Shown piece after piece: positions 1 through 14,100 of a DNA stretch of 64,000 nt. How positions within the stretch are numbered: position 1 is the stretch's first letter; each line of letters opens with the position of its first letter. The position numbers and the translations under genes are program-made. Below the pieces are notes generated by a model. The model ran no database searches, was not told the DNA's origin, and saw only the letters and a program-made list of their open reading frames with translations. The DNA is from Norana najaformis (lineage: Eukaryota > Annelida > Clitellata > Crassiclitellata > Hormogastridae). The DNA lies in the NCBI GenBank assembly GCA_964023275.1, contig OZ029917.1, forward strand, positions 28,224,005 to 28,288,004, written 5' to 3'.

Positions 1-1299
1 CCAGAAAATGTTGTGTTGAGAAATATAAATTACAGATTGGAAGAGAAGAGAAGAAAAAATGATAAAGAATGGTGTTTACATTATGTATATATGTCAAACA
101 CTGACTAAGATATATCACAAGTTCAATTAGTTTTGCTTTTAGGTTTTTCCTGTAATTTTCTTCAGTTTTTACGACCGGTCTAAATACTAAAAAATTGTAT
201 CTCTTTCAGTTTTGAAAATATTTTTAAAATTTCTTTTAAATTCTATCTGGCAACAATTTCTGCACATTTCTTGTGCTCAATTACCATATGTTGTCACTTA
301 AAATTTTTATGTAGACTATCTTGAAAATAAACATATAGAAAATTTTTTGGGGTACAGTTGGGGGCAACTTTGGATACCCAAAAAAACTTTTCCTAAAAAA
401 ACTTGACAGATGAGTGGGGAGAGGAGATAAAATGCTAAAGAATGGTACTTACCTTATGACTACATGTCAAAAATCAACAGTGATATCATAAGTTCAATTT
501 GTTTTACTTTTAGGCTTTTTTCCTGTAATTTTCTTCAGCAACGGTCAAAATACTAAAAAAATTGTATCTCTTTCAGTTATGAAAATATTTTAAAATTTCT
601 GTTTGGTTCTATCTGGCACAATTTCTGCACAATTTTATGCTCACTTAATCTGTGTTGTCATTTAAAAATTTGTTGTAGAATGACTGTCTTGAAGATAAAA
701 AAATAACAAATTTTTTGGGGTACAGTTGGGGGCAAAAACATTGACAGATGAATGAGAAGAGGAGATAAAATGCTAAAGAATGGTACTTAACTTATGAATA
801 CATGTCAAAAACCAACAGAGATATCATAAGTTCAATCTGTTTTACTTTTAGGCTTTTTCGTTTAATTTTCTTCAGTTTTTATGACAATGGTATGAATGCT
901 AAAAAATTTACATCTCTTTCATTTATGAAAATATTTTTAAAATTTCTGTTTGGTTCTTTCTGGCAACAATTTTTGCACATTTTGTGTGCTCAATTAATAT
1001 ATGTTGTCATTCAAAATATTTCTGTAGACTGTCTTGATGATAAAAATGTAGCAATTTTTTTGGTGGTACACTTTTGGGGCAACTTTGGGTACCCCAAAAT
1101 TTCTTTTTTCAAAAAATCTTGACAGATGAATGGGAAGAGGAGATAAAATACTAGAGAATGGTGCTTACCTTATGTCTACATCTAAGAAACTGACAGAGAT
1201 ATCACAAGTTCAAATTTTTTATTTTTTGGCCGTTTTTGCCATAAATGTGCGGTTGTGAGGAGGTAGGTAAAAAAATTTATGCGGTCGTTAAAGGGTTAA
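1..1299 (+). mobile_element. piggyBac-type element B, 3' part with tandem repeats (cut by window start)
   Basis: Three to four tandem units run through this stretch; the word GACAGATGA starts at 405, 743 and 1121, so the period is about 338-378 bp. Each unit holds AGGAGATAAAATGCTAAAG and a GGGGTACAGTTGGGGGCAAC-like block. The stretch ends in GGTCGTTAAAGGGTTAA at 1283-1299, a TTAA-bounded terminus as in piggyBac elements. The reverse complement of the same repeats and terminus occurs at 56161-57120, where a piggyBac cysteine-rich domain is linked to it. The element lies in an intron (or 5' of the visible part) of the CLC gene. Confidence 0.65.
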
Positions 1300-2064
1300 A
1301 GCACTGTGTTGAAGGGCAATTATTAGTGTCCTGATTAGCTTCAGAGATGATCTTGGCCAGCAATTCTTGTTATATAACTATGAAAGTATATCAAACTACT
1401 GACAAATCTGTCATACGAGTGAGCGAATTTTACCTAAAATATTTCAACCAGCCTTCATCAGAGGCTGTCGAAAACTCTAGTCAAGGTGACTCAGCAACAG
1501 CCAGTATCATCTCTGGTATCACTTTCATTATTATTTTAAAAATTCTGTAAATCGTTAATATGATTGGTAATTATGGTACTCTTGGTCCTGATGCCAGTTT
1601 ATGCATAAAATCCTTCAAAACTAAATTCATCCTATTCTGCATTACCAAAAACCGTAGACCAAATTTTGTTTTGTTGTCACTTTCGTGAAACATGAATGTA
1701 AGACAAAAATATCACCAACATTCTGGTGTAGCATCTCTGCAACAGCCCTGTGTATGCATAAGTAACTAATTGGAAAATTGTAGCTTATTTATCGTCGTAA
1801 TTTAATGGTGATAAAATTTACATAGATGAAATGTTAGCTTCCAAGCTTCCAAGTGCTTTAGTAAGCAAAGCTACAATGTTGCAATTTTGCCCCAGAAAAC
1901 ATGGGCAAAGTCAGCTAAGTATCAACTTCACAACCCATCTGGAATGAAATATAGTTGACCATTAATCCTCCCCTTCAGCTTTGTTTTGTGCTGGCAGAAG
2001 AGATTTCTGTTAGTAATCGGATATAAAGTTTCTTATGGTGTACTAACTGTTTGTCTCATTGCAG
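1300..2064. other. CLC intron sequence, nothing recognised
   Basis: AT-rich, with no exon, repeat or RNA gene recognised. A 67-codon open frame at 1347 has no CLC similarity and no splice context. Confidence 0.6.
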
Positions 2065-2149
2065 CAACTTTAACTGCACTTGAAAGGACGTACCTGCCAC
2101 AGGATGTTCCGTTTCATCCAAATGAAATGCTGATGTTTGCTCTGCTTGG
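2065..2149 (+). CDS. CLC exon ([19 protein letters not shown])
   Basis: The acceptor is ttgcag and the donor is gtaggc. The frame reads [10 protein letters not shown], then [16 protein letters not shown], which matches the ClC-1/2 segment around PFDLKELPAFA before the next transmembrane helix. It ends two bases into a Gly codon completed by the next exon. No earlier CLC exon is seen between 1300 and 2064, so the preceding exon lies outside the window. Confidence 0.88.
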
Positions 2150-5100
2150 GTAGGCTATCAGGTTCTAACAAACATTACAAATACAGCTACTCAGTTAAAA
2201 TTTGTCTAAACTTTGTTTGTCAGGTATGTTCGTTTTGCTAAGTGACAAAAGCTGTAATGCCAAATTGCGTCATCTGATAAAAAATGGTAGACAGTTATGT
2301 GTTGCGTTACTTTGCATTACCTGGTAGTTACATTACAATTTAATTTTAATTTGTTTAATTTGTAGAATTTTGTGTGGTTTTGGTGGCTTCATCTTTATCA
2401 CAATTAATAAGTCAACAGTGCTGTTCATTCGACGACAGACGAAAGTGAAGAACTTTCTCCAGAAAAAGTAAACAGATTTGCTTTGGCTTCATCTGTTCAT
2501 TTAGACTGCTGCTGGTTTGAATGAGCAGGATTGCGCAATCATGGATCTTCTGTTTTGTCTGGAATGTTGGTTGCCACTTGAACTGACGTTCATCAGCTCT
2601 GAAGTCTGTGCTTAAATTTGGCTCTTATGCTTCTGCCCTGTGGTTCAGTTTACATGTTCTTTAGCCATCCAGATTTCTTAGGAACATTATCTGCAGCCAT
2701 TCATTTGCCACTCATATTACAGATATTAGTACTCACTTTGAAGTCACCCATTAGGTGCCTTGTGTATTGTGTAAGTTTAGCAACAGTATAAGTTTCTTGT
2801 TTGTCAGGGATGCCCGAGAGACCCTTGGGGCCAAGACTGAGACGAGACTCATGACCTGAGACCGAGGTGAGACTGAGACACTTACCTAGCAGACCAATAT
2901 CAATATTAAGTCTCATAGATGAGATTGAGACCAAGACTTTGAGACGATTCTGAGACCTTTTGACCTCCGAGACCGGGACAAGACCAAGTCCAAGACATCT
3001 CATTAAGTGTATTTCATGTCATCTCATAGCAGTTTTGTTACTGTTTTAATGTAGGCCTGTGATGACTTCCGTTTTAGGACATGTCTGAAATGAGTTTTCA
3101 ATAACTTTATAATTTGCTTGGTATCTTTTCATTGTTGTTATAGTTGCAGTTGTGCAACGTTGGTTCATTTTGGTTACTTGCATTCTTGTGAAGTAGTTAG
3201 CAACTTAGTTAAAACTATTTATACTCGGTGACAGACCAGCAGCAGACAGGCAGAGAAGCCAGTGCGTGACATTATGGGTTTTCACCCTTGATGGGCATAT
3301 GGCATAAAGTCATCCAGTCATCTTTTCATTTGATCATATGCATACATAGGTACAGCTAATTTATAGTAAGACGTTGACTATAGCAACCAGTAATTAGATT
3401 TTTTAGACAACTCTACCGTCACTAGTCCTCTGTCACCAGGAGGATCTTTTGGCCCTAGTGCTGTAAATAGAAGTAGAATGCCTATAGACCGACTTGACCA
3501 TATTTTTCTACTGATCACTTAGCAACTCAGTTTGAGATTACACACTGGGAACTGAACCCCAGTTGCCGTGGTAATAGGGTGTTGTAATGTAATGTAAAGA
3601 AGGGCAGTGCAGTGGCAGAGCAAATACAATGGCCCTTTACAGTCATGAAATAAATGCCAGTATGTGTTTTGTGTGAAAGGAATGTATTAAAAAGAGCTTT
3701 TTGCTATTAAAATTTGGTCAACATGCAACTATAAGGTATATAAACACTGGAATTTAATTTTGGTCTAGTCAGTAATACATTCTGAATTATTTTAATTATA
3801 TTATTAGATAATAGTTTAGTTATATAGAAGTCTTTTGCACATGAATGACAAGAGGTTTTCAGAAGAATATTTAATTTTCAGTCGGTTCATCTATCCAAGT
3901 CTTGTCGCCCTTCTTGTTGGTGGCTGTCTGTTTCCACCTGGTTTAGGCCAATACATGGCTGGAGAGGTATGGACAAGTCCAAGAGTTTCCTCAGTTACCA
4001 TATAACATACATGTAATAATTGCAATAAATGTTTTGACTTAGTTTTAATTCTTTGGTGGGTTGTGCTGTCAGATGTTGATTTATTCTCTCAGCTCATATC
4101 TATAAGGCAACCATTTTTTAAATAGCTAAATAGTAATGCAGATTTAATATTTATAATTGTTTAGTCTAATATTCTATTTTATTGCCAACTGCCAACATGC
4201 GATGAAAGTCGTGGCATTTGTAAATTTAGAGAAGCATGGAGTGAAGGAAAAGGAGGAGGAGGAGGAGGAGATCATGGGGACCAGGATTGGTTGGATGTTC
4301 CCAGAGAGTAGAATAGAGTATGGTGGGTGACTTCTGCAGTGGTTGTCTGAAGGAAGAGGTTAGGAAGAACTGTAAAGGAATTAAGAATAAATGTGCATAC
4401 TGCATTGTCACAGTTCCAAATTGGACAGAGTTAGAATGTTTGGCTGTTGGAGTTATGTAGGGCAAGCTGGAATGGAAGGGTTGGAACCTGATATGGAATT
4501 GATGTCATACTGTGTGCTCTGGAGACGAGAAGAATGATTGAAAGATGCATCATGTGTGAGTTATAAGATGGAGTGTGCATTGGATGGAGGTAATATGGTG
4601 GCAGGCATGGATACAAGGAGAACAGAAGGTGCATGACGGCAGCAAAGGTTTGGCAAAAATTTGGTAATAGGAATGTTAGAAGTTAGAAAAAGACATGGAA
4701 CGAACTCACTAAAACGGAATATATATCTGTGAGGAGAGATGAAGTAGCCATGTCAGAGGAGATGACAGAAGTTAGGAAATACAGATGATGACAGAGAGCA
4801 TGCAGCTTGTCTGCTGGCTCCTGCTGACCTTCCAGAAAAACCTGCTGTCTGATTTCCACTGCTCCTACATTTGCATACAAATACATACCTAGGAATAATG
4901 ATAACTGTTCTAAATGCTGGTCTCTGTCACAGCAATGGACTGAACTAGAAGCTAATGGACATTTGATAGTTTATGAAATAACTTCTGCAGCTGAGGTATA
5001 GTATAGAAATTTCTTGGTCACCATCCAATTGATTTAGTACAGTGCAGATTTCTTCCATAGTAAGTATATGTGAATATATAAATATATACATACTGCTCTT

Positions 5101-8100
5101 TCTCAGCATTTGAACGTGCTTACTAAACAGTCTTCCTTTGAAATTTTGAATTGCTCTGCCAGAAATAACTCAAGAATCATTTCAGTTATCGCATGATACA
5201 CCTTTATATTTTTTCCAAATAGCCATGATTCAGGGTCTTTGAGGTCCTTCAAAGGTTACATAAATGTTCATACACACACACATATATATATATACAGTAT
5301 TTATATGCAGTATATAATTATAAAGGTGCATTATGTTTTATCCCTTCTCGAATCTTTTACACCTGCTTTGTTTTGTTTTCTTTGTAAAGAATTGTCTGTA
5401 ACAAATTTGTTACAGACAATTGGTTACGAAGAAAACAAAACATAGCAGATGTAAAAGACTCGAGAAGTTAAAAAAGGCAAGAGAGGGTTTGAGAAGAAAC
5501 TATAACAAAATTGTAAAAGTAGATAGCATGAAGCAAGAAGAAATGAAAAGAAAGAGTAAGCCAATTTAAAAAAGAGGAAGGATTTGGACAGGTCAGTGGA
5601 TCAGGAAGCGGACGAAGAGTTAAAACCGATTAGCTAATTACTGAAGAACTATGTGGAGCCCATGTCTGAAACAGACATAGGACAACTAGACAAAGTGCAG
5701 AGGAGAGTTAGCAAAGTGATTAGATCTGAACTGCAAAGCGAAAGTGTTGACTGACAACTCTTTGAGGAAAGAAGAAGGAGACCTGACTGAAGCTTATTAG
5801 GTTATCAGTGATAAGGAAGCGGTTTCCAAGGCAGAAGTTCTTTGAATTAACACAAAGCAAGGCAACCCAATGCCATTGATATAATTATTTAATAAACTAG
5901 CAAGAACTTTAAGGCAGTGCAGTACATGCTAACTGTTGTTTTGTTCAATACAAGTGAAAGAGTTTGGATGATAGTACTGTTGTAAGAGGAAAGTTGGACG
6001 GCTGTTGAGGAGTAAGCCTATAAATTCTAAATGCTGATGTAATACAGGCAAAAAGTCTTCCAAACCACTTAATTCCCATGTTTTGTTATGTTATGGTTGC
6101 TTCAGAGTGAAAACACTGCATTCATTCTTTAATATTGAACCGTCAGAGAGATTGAGTTAAGATCAGAGAATAATCGTCAAAAGATGTGTTGTTCTACTCC
6201 TGAAGAACAGTCTCTCTAGAACTGCTTAACAATTCTCATGATAATTAGCTGTCAACAAAATACATTTTAGCTCAGCTATCTTGATATTTATTTGGCTATT
6301 GAGGAGATCCCAAGAGTACAGTAAGTAATATTAGTTGGCGATTTTCAGTAGTTTTCAGTTTGTCATTAAATTTAATCGGTTGGATTCTATGGGATTTTGT
6401 CTTTTGTGCATTTCTCATTTGTTTAACCTTCTCTTTTACTATTATTCTTCAACAGTTGTAGTTTGTTCAGAAATAGTTTCTGTAATTTATCTGGTTCAGT
6501 TGACAAATCCTGAGGCCCTGAAGGAACTGTTCAGTAACATGACATGGTCTAAGCCGAATCCTACAAGCTATGAAGACATGCACCTCCTGGATAGATGGTC
6601 CGGTCCTCAAAACAGCGTCATCCTGACTACTGGTCTCTTCTTCCTTATGAGGGTTCGTCGCTGTTCTTGGCCTTCTAAGACGACATGTTGCAGAAACAGA
6701 ATAATTCTGTTCAAGTTACTTGTTGTTACATGAGCTGGAAATAAAATGCCTTAACTGTTCATAGAGGAAAATAAAATATCGGAAAATAGAGGAAAGCGAG
6801 GTAACGAGAAGGCAAAGCTGGTAGATTTCATTTGAATAGTTCATTATAAATAATAGAGTGGCCCAAATTTTCTCATTTTCGAAATTTGTAACTTTCACCC
6901 TCTCAAATGGTTTCATTTTAGTAAGAAACATTTTGGGTAAAATTTGAAGCATATCAATCTGCATTTAGAGGTCACTCACAGGGGCCAAAGTTTACTGTGT
7001 AATCACCATGGTACAAATTTTCATAAACTCTTATGCACAGTGCACATGGCTCTTTTGCACATGATTCTTTACACACGGGTCCTTTGCACAATGCACAGTT
7101 GCATGCGGCTCTTTTGCACACGTGTCCTTTCACATGTGGGTCTTTTTAACATGTGACTGATTTCATATATCAGATGGTTAACTAGCCACAACAGATTAGA
7201 TGAATGTCCACTCACCAAGAGATGATCAGAGCCGAAGAAGACAAATGGAGCAGAAGAAGACGGTCAGAGCTGATACTCACCCACTGAGAATGGCTAGAGC
7301 AGCAGATAAAGGAGACGGTTTGAGCTGAAGAAGATGGCAACACATTTGCAAGATTACCTATATAGCCTTGCAGAAGGGATAGAAGGAAGTAAACTACCAT
7401 CAGAGAAGCAGGTCCTTGGCCACTTTATGCATTGCCACAGTGTACTGAAAGAGGATATCCGAATGGCAGCGACCCACACCATACAGCGAGTCAAGATTTC
7501 TGGTCTCACGCTAGAATTCCAACCAAACATCGCCAAGACTCGATCAAAGAGCTCAAGCAACTACTCTGAATAGTAGGGGCTGAAGAAGAACAAGAGTTGT
7601 CAGTCCCAGACCCAAACAGCCATAAAAGCTGTTTTTAGACAGGATCGGGGAACTGTTTGACAATGCTTATGCTAACGCCATGGAGCTCATCGAGAATCAA
7701 GAAGACAAGCTCTTCCTTGAATCACAGTGGGAAAAGGGTTGTCTGGGCAGCATAACAGTAGTCGATAAGGAACCCTAACCCTAAATTAAGGTTTTGATTC
7801 TTTTCAGCCTCTTTGATCTGGAGGTGGACTTGACCACAAAACAGGCCATGCTGAAGCATCAACAGAGAAAGAAGGAGCAAACAGCCCATTGAAACGCGTA
7901 GAGGTGGAATTGGCAATGGTACAACAGAAGACTTATTGAGTTCGTGACAGTGTGGAGCAGAAATGTATTTGGAACGCTGGGCTTGCCGGATGGATTCCTA
8001 ATTGAAGACCCTTATACATGGGACAGTATGGATGAATGAGTTCAAGGCTGCAGAGGCAATCATCAGCACACTAGCTGTCACCAATGATCATGGTGTCGCC

Positions 8101-11100
8101 ATGATTCAAGACACGGCACAGACAGGGTGCTTTAAAAGTGAAGACAGTTGCAGTATGAGCTTCAAGTTATTGAACTGAGTCTGGAAAACTTTCCCGATGC
8201 GAGAAAATTAACGCTACATAAAGAAAGCATAAACACATACTTTATACTATACATTCAGTATACGGTAGTTTGATTTTAAAAGCTGTTCTGTATCGGTTTG
8301 AGACTGTTAAATAAACACTAAAACAGTTTTCATTGCAGCTTGATTTCTTGCATGGCTTAGTCAAACTGATGGCAGACATCTTTGAATTCTACCATTTATG
8401 CTATATGGCTAAACATTAGGGTCATTGAGCGACCCGTAAATATTAAAATTTTTCACTGAAAATTTGCACATACTATTTTTTATAATAAGGAATATCTTGA
8501 AAGGGTGAGACTTAATATTGCTTTGCAGTTAATTTTTGCCATATAAATAAAGGCCACTCTAATAAATAGTGATGTAAATTTACTGAAAAAATATTTGATA
8601 TAAAAATCTAGATTTTTTACCAGTCAGATTTTAAGATGTGATAAAAATTGGTAAAAAATGATGTAAGTGATGTAATGCCTTGGTTATGTCCCCACACCTG
8701 TAGGCTGTATTTAACCTTTTATAAGTTAGAGTAAAACACTAAGCTGAAAACTGATTCATTCTTGAAGACTTTATGGGCCCAAACATAGTCAGAGGGAGCC
8801 ATCCCTATGTCCTGTTGTTTCATGTGAAAGACAAGTTTAATAGCAAAGTGCATTTGCTTTAATTGGCAGTTGTGGATGAGTGCTGTATCAACCACCTGTC
8901 CATTTCCATCTGGTATGATTGTTCCAGCCTTCACACTTGGTAAGATTTTCTTTTGACCTGACCTTATTCCGTGACCTTGTTTGTTTACTTCATCGTTGTC
9001 CATGCTTGCCATTGGTGACTCTTCTATGAAGTCATCTGAGCACTGTTTACCAATGGATGAATGTTCCATTCTGACTGACCTTTAACACAGAGAGCGCCTC
9101 TGATGAGCTTATCTTGAAGAGGCGCTATACAAATTTCAAATTACAATTACTGTTACATGTGGTCAGAAAAGAGAAAGCTGTAGAAATAAACGATGATAGA
9201 GATAAGTTAGAGATAAAAACAAGTCAAGGCTACATGTATTGTGATTTGCTGTTGTTAGGATTATCGGTTTCAGAAATGATTTTCACTTAATTTTGTGTTC
9301 AGTCACTCTCTGACAAAAGGGTTGTTTATAAATGCTTAACTCTGATCAATATCTCTTGATAGTATTGTCTGACCTATCACTATTTGACTAATTTTTGTTT
9401 GTTGTGCCCAGGGCAAAACTGAACTCAACATTATTGTTTGCTTTTTCTTACTGTTTGCAGCCATTCAGGTCTCAAGACTTACTTTTCCTTGTGCTTATTT
9501 AGTGCCTTATATTCCAGTCATTAGCTTCGATTACATTAGATTCACTGATGCACAAAAATTTTATTTGGTTCTACTTGTAATCTCTGATTCACAAAGCAAT
9601 TAGATAAAAATGTCACATTAAAGTTATAGGCTTGTAGTTGACCACATCACTTGGATTGAACCCCAAATGCTTTAAGGAAGGAAAAGAATGGAGCGCTTTT
9701 GGGAAACTGATACAATGCCCTCCTGCAGCAAGTGGTTGCAGAGGAGTGTAAGGAATGGAAATAGATCTCCCACAAATTCCTGCATAAGCTCACAGGATTT
9801 TGGTGGAGACGAGAGGATGAGGTCACAGAGTTCCTTGCTGGAGATGCCTCTCAAGTCAAACAGACGTCATGCTGTCGAAAGGAATTCTGGAGGAGTGGAA
9901 CTGGAGGTGTCATAACGGAAATGATCTGGGCTGTGAAATACTACATGAAATCCTCGGCCGTGAACGATGGAGCGGCTGTTGAACGTGCTTCTCCAGAATG
10001 ATCGAGGAGGCTATTGATTGTAATCTTAGTCTTCCAGGGTCTCGAGCCTGGCATGTAATGATAGCCTCCCACTATTCCTTTTCCATAAATCTGGAATGCA
10101 TCACTGTGATCACATAATTCTAAGATGTCTGATCATCTGGGATTCTTGAGCGCCTGTATCGTCTTTCAAGACACTTGGTCTGGCAACGCAGAGCACAGCA
10201 TTCTGCATCAAACCATAGTGTAAGTGACTGACTTTGCACCCTTACAGGATGCACTGACAGTAACAAGTCAACCAGGCTCCTCATGGTTGTCTCAAAAATG
10301 TCAGACAGGTCCAAGACAGATGACTTGGCCACAGAGGAAAGGTCTTTGAAAAGCAGACTTGCTCATGATGCTGATACGAAGGCGGCATGCTTTGGATCCT
10401 TCCATCCATGGATGTGCATAATGACATGGATTGGGGTCTTGTGAGTAAAGAGGATGGCAAGGGTTATGCGGCCATGATCTGAAGAGCGCTGGTGATATCG
10501 CTTGCAGATTCGCTAATCTGCAGTTGTCTCTGGTCACAATGATATCCAGGCGGCCCCCTTTTGATCATGCTTTGATTCAGCCGTGTCCTGCACCAATCGG
10601 AATTCTTACAGCAGTTAGCAGAATTGCCTGCTTTTTGGCTGGGCCTGACCCTTCAAATAGATATTAAGGTCTACAGCAATCTCCAGATAATGACCTGCTC
10701 CATAAGTGAGGAGAACTCGCTGAAGAATAAGGATGATGATGAAGCAGAGCCCAGTTGGTAGATGCCAAGGAGGGTTAGTGTGCCATGTTTGGTGCTATAG
10801 AGGCAGATAGCACCTCAAAGGAAGTTGCTGTACAGTTGATGTTAATCTTTGCCCATAGATTTCTTTATGAAGCGTGACTGCCTCTTCCATGACATTCCAC
10901 TGATGACGCATCTGCAGCTGATGCTGCAGAAACCCTTGGATGATCAAGGAAGTCTTACTGGTGCTGAGCGATATACCGCTACACCAGATGACGAGGCATA
11001 CCATGTCTCCATGGCCACCAAGACATCCAGACAACTGGCAGTGAAAATGTCAGTGATGGACATGTACTTGTTCCTTAGCGATTGAATGTTCCATGTAGCC

Positions 11101-14100
11101 ACACAAACCACCATAGAAATCACACTAGTCAGTGGACACTCCAGATGGCAGTGAAGGTGCCAGCGATGAAGGCGCCAATAAGGCCTGGAGGACCGCAGAA
11201 GGACGCCACAGCTGAAGGTGAAACAATATCTCTGGTGTGTCTCAGTATCTCAGCTCAGCTTACAGTGTAGCTGCTATGGTTGAGCGACCACAATAGGCCA
11301 TGGCCGTATACACAAGAAGAATGTGTGGCCATGGCTCAAATATAGAAACATTCAAAATATCAGAATTTGGTAAGTAATTAAAATTTCTGTTCATTTAAGA
11401 TTCCCGCAATGTTGCAATAATCCAAAAGAGCACAGAAAACTATTTAACAAACCACAGAATATTCATACTTATAAACAAGAACTGACCCGATGAGTAGGAC
11501 CGGTATTTGCACGCCCAGAGTGCAAGTGGAAAAATGTTAGACAGATATGGTGATCTTTTGGTTGTTGATGGCTTTGCAAACTCAAGGAGTTGTGCAGATA
11601 TTTATTTTCAACAATCTGTCTGTAATGGTGGCCAGGACTTGATATGAAGTGAAATGGCCAATTGGCCATCATCCAATACCTTTGCTCTTTCCTATATTTC
11701 ATATGTATAACCCATACTGGCATGTGATTTATCTTATTTTGTCTTGGAGTCTTCTGATCATATTGTTGTTGACTGGACATAGGTGCTGCATTTGGTCGTT
11801 TGTATGGAGAGTTGCTGAGCGTCGCATTTCCAAGTGGTATCAGTGGGGCATGGATTGTTCCAGGTGGCTATGCCTTGGTTGGTTCAGCTGCATTTGCTGG
11901 AGCTGTGACGCAGACGTATTCCACTGTAGTCATCGTGTTTGAACTAACTGGACAAATTGGACACGTTTTGCCTTGTGTGGTGAATTTTGATCGCATTTTC
12001 TTGTCACAATAATGAGATTTGATAATTTAGGCAAAATGCACAAAAAGCTTGTTTAGAACTTTTACGTTGTTTTAAACATTTAATGGCTTCTTGTTTATTG
12101 TTTTAAAGAGTTAAGTAGTAGATTATGAAAACCAGAATCGAAAGACATTGTAAAATTAAGGTTGTTTCAGTGATGTCAGAGGAACAAAGCGGCTTGAGTA
12201 CATGCCAGCTGCGAGCATTAATTATATTATTGTAAAGCATGCTCATACGTCTGTTGACCTAAACCTGTAGCGCTTGAGCAGGTGATCTGTTTGGAAAACC
12301 TGTTTCATCTGTTGGTGACAAAAAAATTTTCTTTGGAATTGTCTGATGGCAGTTTTTAGCTATAAGGAACATGTAACGAATGAAAGTATTAGACAACGAA
12401 CACAACAACCATTGATAAGCAATATGATCAAGAAAAGAAGAATGAAGTGGGCAGGACATGTCCTGAGGATTGGGGAGAATCGTAATCCAAAGAAAATCTT
12501 TAAATACAAACCGGACGGAAAGAGAGCAGTGGGAAGACCGAAGAGAAGATGGATAGATTGCCTTGAAGAGGATCTGAAAGGTGCCGGAGTTACTATCTAT
12601 GGGAAAACGGAGGGCAGACCCTTGAGGAGGTGGCCGGGAAACGAGATATGTGGAGGGGTGTCATAGAGAAATCAACGACTGGATCCAGTCCAGAGATGAT
12701 TACATGACATGAGTTTTTAGCTCAGAGTTGAAGTTGTTTTCTTATTGTTTTCTAGATAGCTGTTGTGATTGCAAATCTTGTTTCTCGTTCACTGACTCCA
12801 TCAGTGTATGATGCCATTATCCAGATCAAGCACCTTCCGTATCTACCACCATCCATCACCTCAGACACAGTCAAGTCTGTTACTGTTTCAGTGTTTTAAT
12901 TATTTAATTGTTTATATCCATATAGGGTATATTTTTTGCTGATTTTCCACAGACAGATCAGTCTTAGCCATTGGCAGTTTAGAAGTAGAAAATAAGATTA
13001 AAAGGAAAGGTAAAATGCATTTGTTTACACACTTCTATACTTAATCTAACTAGTCGGTGTCAGTTGTTGACTCGCCCTCTGTGTCATTTTGGTGGATTAT
13101 TCAGCAGAAATTGCTTGATAATTTCATTCATGTATGAATGTTTACTGTTGCTGACTTTGCATATTGGAATTATTCGTCATTTCCACCTCGGATTTTGAAC
13201 ATTTTGGATGGTATTTTCTTTGCATATCGTCTTGGCCTATGGGACCGCAGGAAGAGGGATGAACGTCGTAATGTATGGTCAAGCCTCAATTCTATGGATC
13301 TATGTATGCTGTCTGCTGCTGGGTTTTCATCTCGGTGAATGAGGAGCGACAAGGGTCTATGGGAGTAACCTCAACTGTCAATCATAGGTGGCGCTCTGAC
13401 CTACACATGGGCAGGCAACTAATGCCTGTTCTTTGCCAACCTGGTGGTTTGAGGGATATCTTCATGCTGCGTCATCCACCACCTATGAGGGATCGTTGGG
13501 CAGTGGTGGTGTTATCGTGTAACTGTTGTCGCTCCACGCCATCAATGCCACTTGGTCCTGGAAATCTGAACATGGTGTCATTTGTCAGCTTTGGATAGGA
13601 ATCCATTGATTGGCTCAACCTGTGTGTGTAAGCCAACCACTTGGTGCTAATCAGCAAAATTATGATGGTATGAGGCACTGACCACAGAAGAGTGGAGGGT
13701 AGTTAACTCAGATGGCCTGGTATTCCTTGAAATCGTCACATATCCAAGTACTAAATGGGCTGAGTGTTGTTTAATCTCCTTGTGCTTGCCAGCACTGTAT
13801 CCACACTACCAAACTCAGCAATTTTTCTGACTAGCCTTTGAATGATTGCATTTGATTACCAAAGAAAGGGTAGAGTTTAATATTTTAGGTTGCTTTGGTC
13901 ATCTGAAAATTGACTTCATTTACTACAGTACTATGCCTCTGAGGACTGATGGTGACTGAGGGGAAGCAGGATGTTTAGGTGCCAGGAGCACACCCAATCT
14001 TAATATAGATATACTATAAACCTGTATGTATTACACATTTTAGTCAAATTAAGTTTTGCAATCCTTTCTGTTATAACTTTTTAAAATATTGAGTCCAGAA

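Noticed and set aside
2701-3003. 100-codon minus-strand frame
   Set aside because: Produced by the GAGAC-type simple repeat.
7354-7560. Minus-strand frame overlapping the transposon remnant at 7334
   Set aside because: Antisense shadow; the plus-strand frame carries the recognisable blocks.
9461-9540. Frame after tttgcag reading [18 protein letters not shown], with PC-x4-P spacing like PCGAFMP of CLC channels
   Set aside because: The Gly and Phe of GxFxP are absent, the preceding FWMSA-like segment does not match, and no donor gives the one-base phase needed. Similarity is probably chance.
11082-11270. Plus-strand frame with [14 protein letters not shown] near a CLC exon
   Set aside because: It is the complement of the LINE endonuclease start, which reads better on the minus strand.
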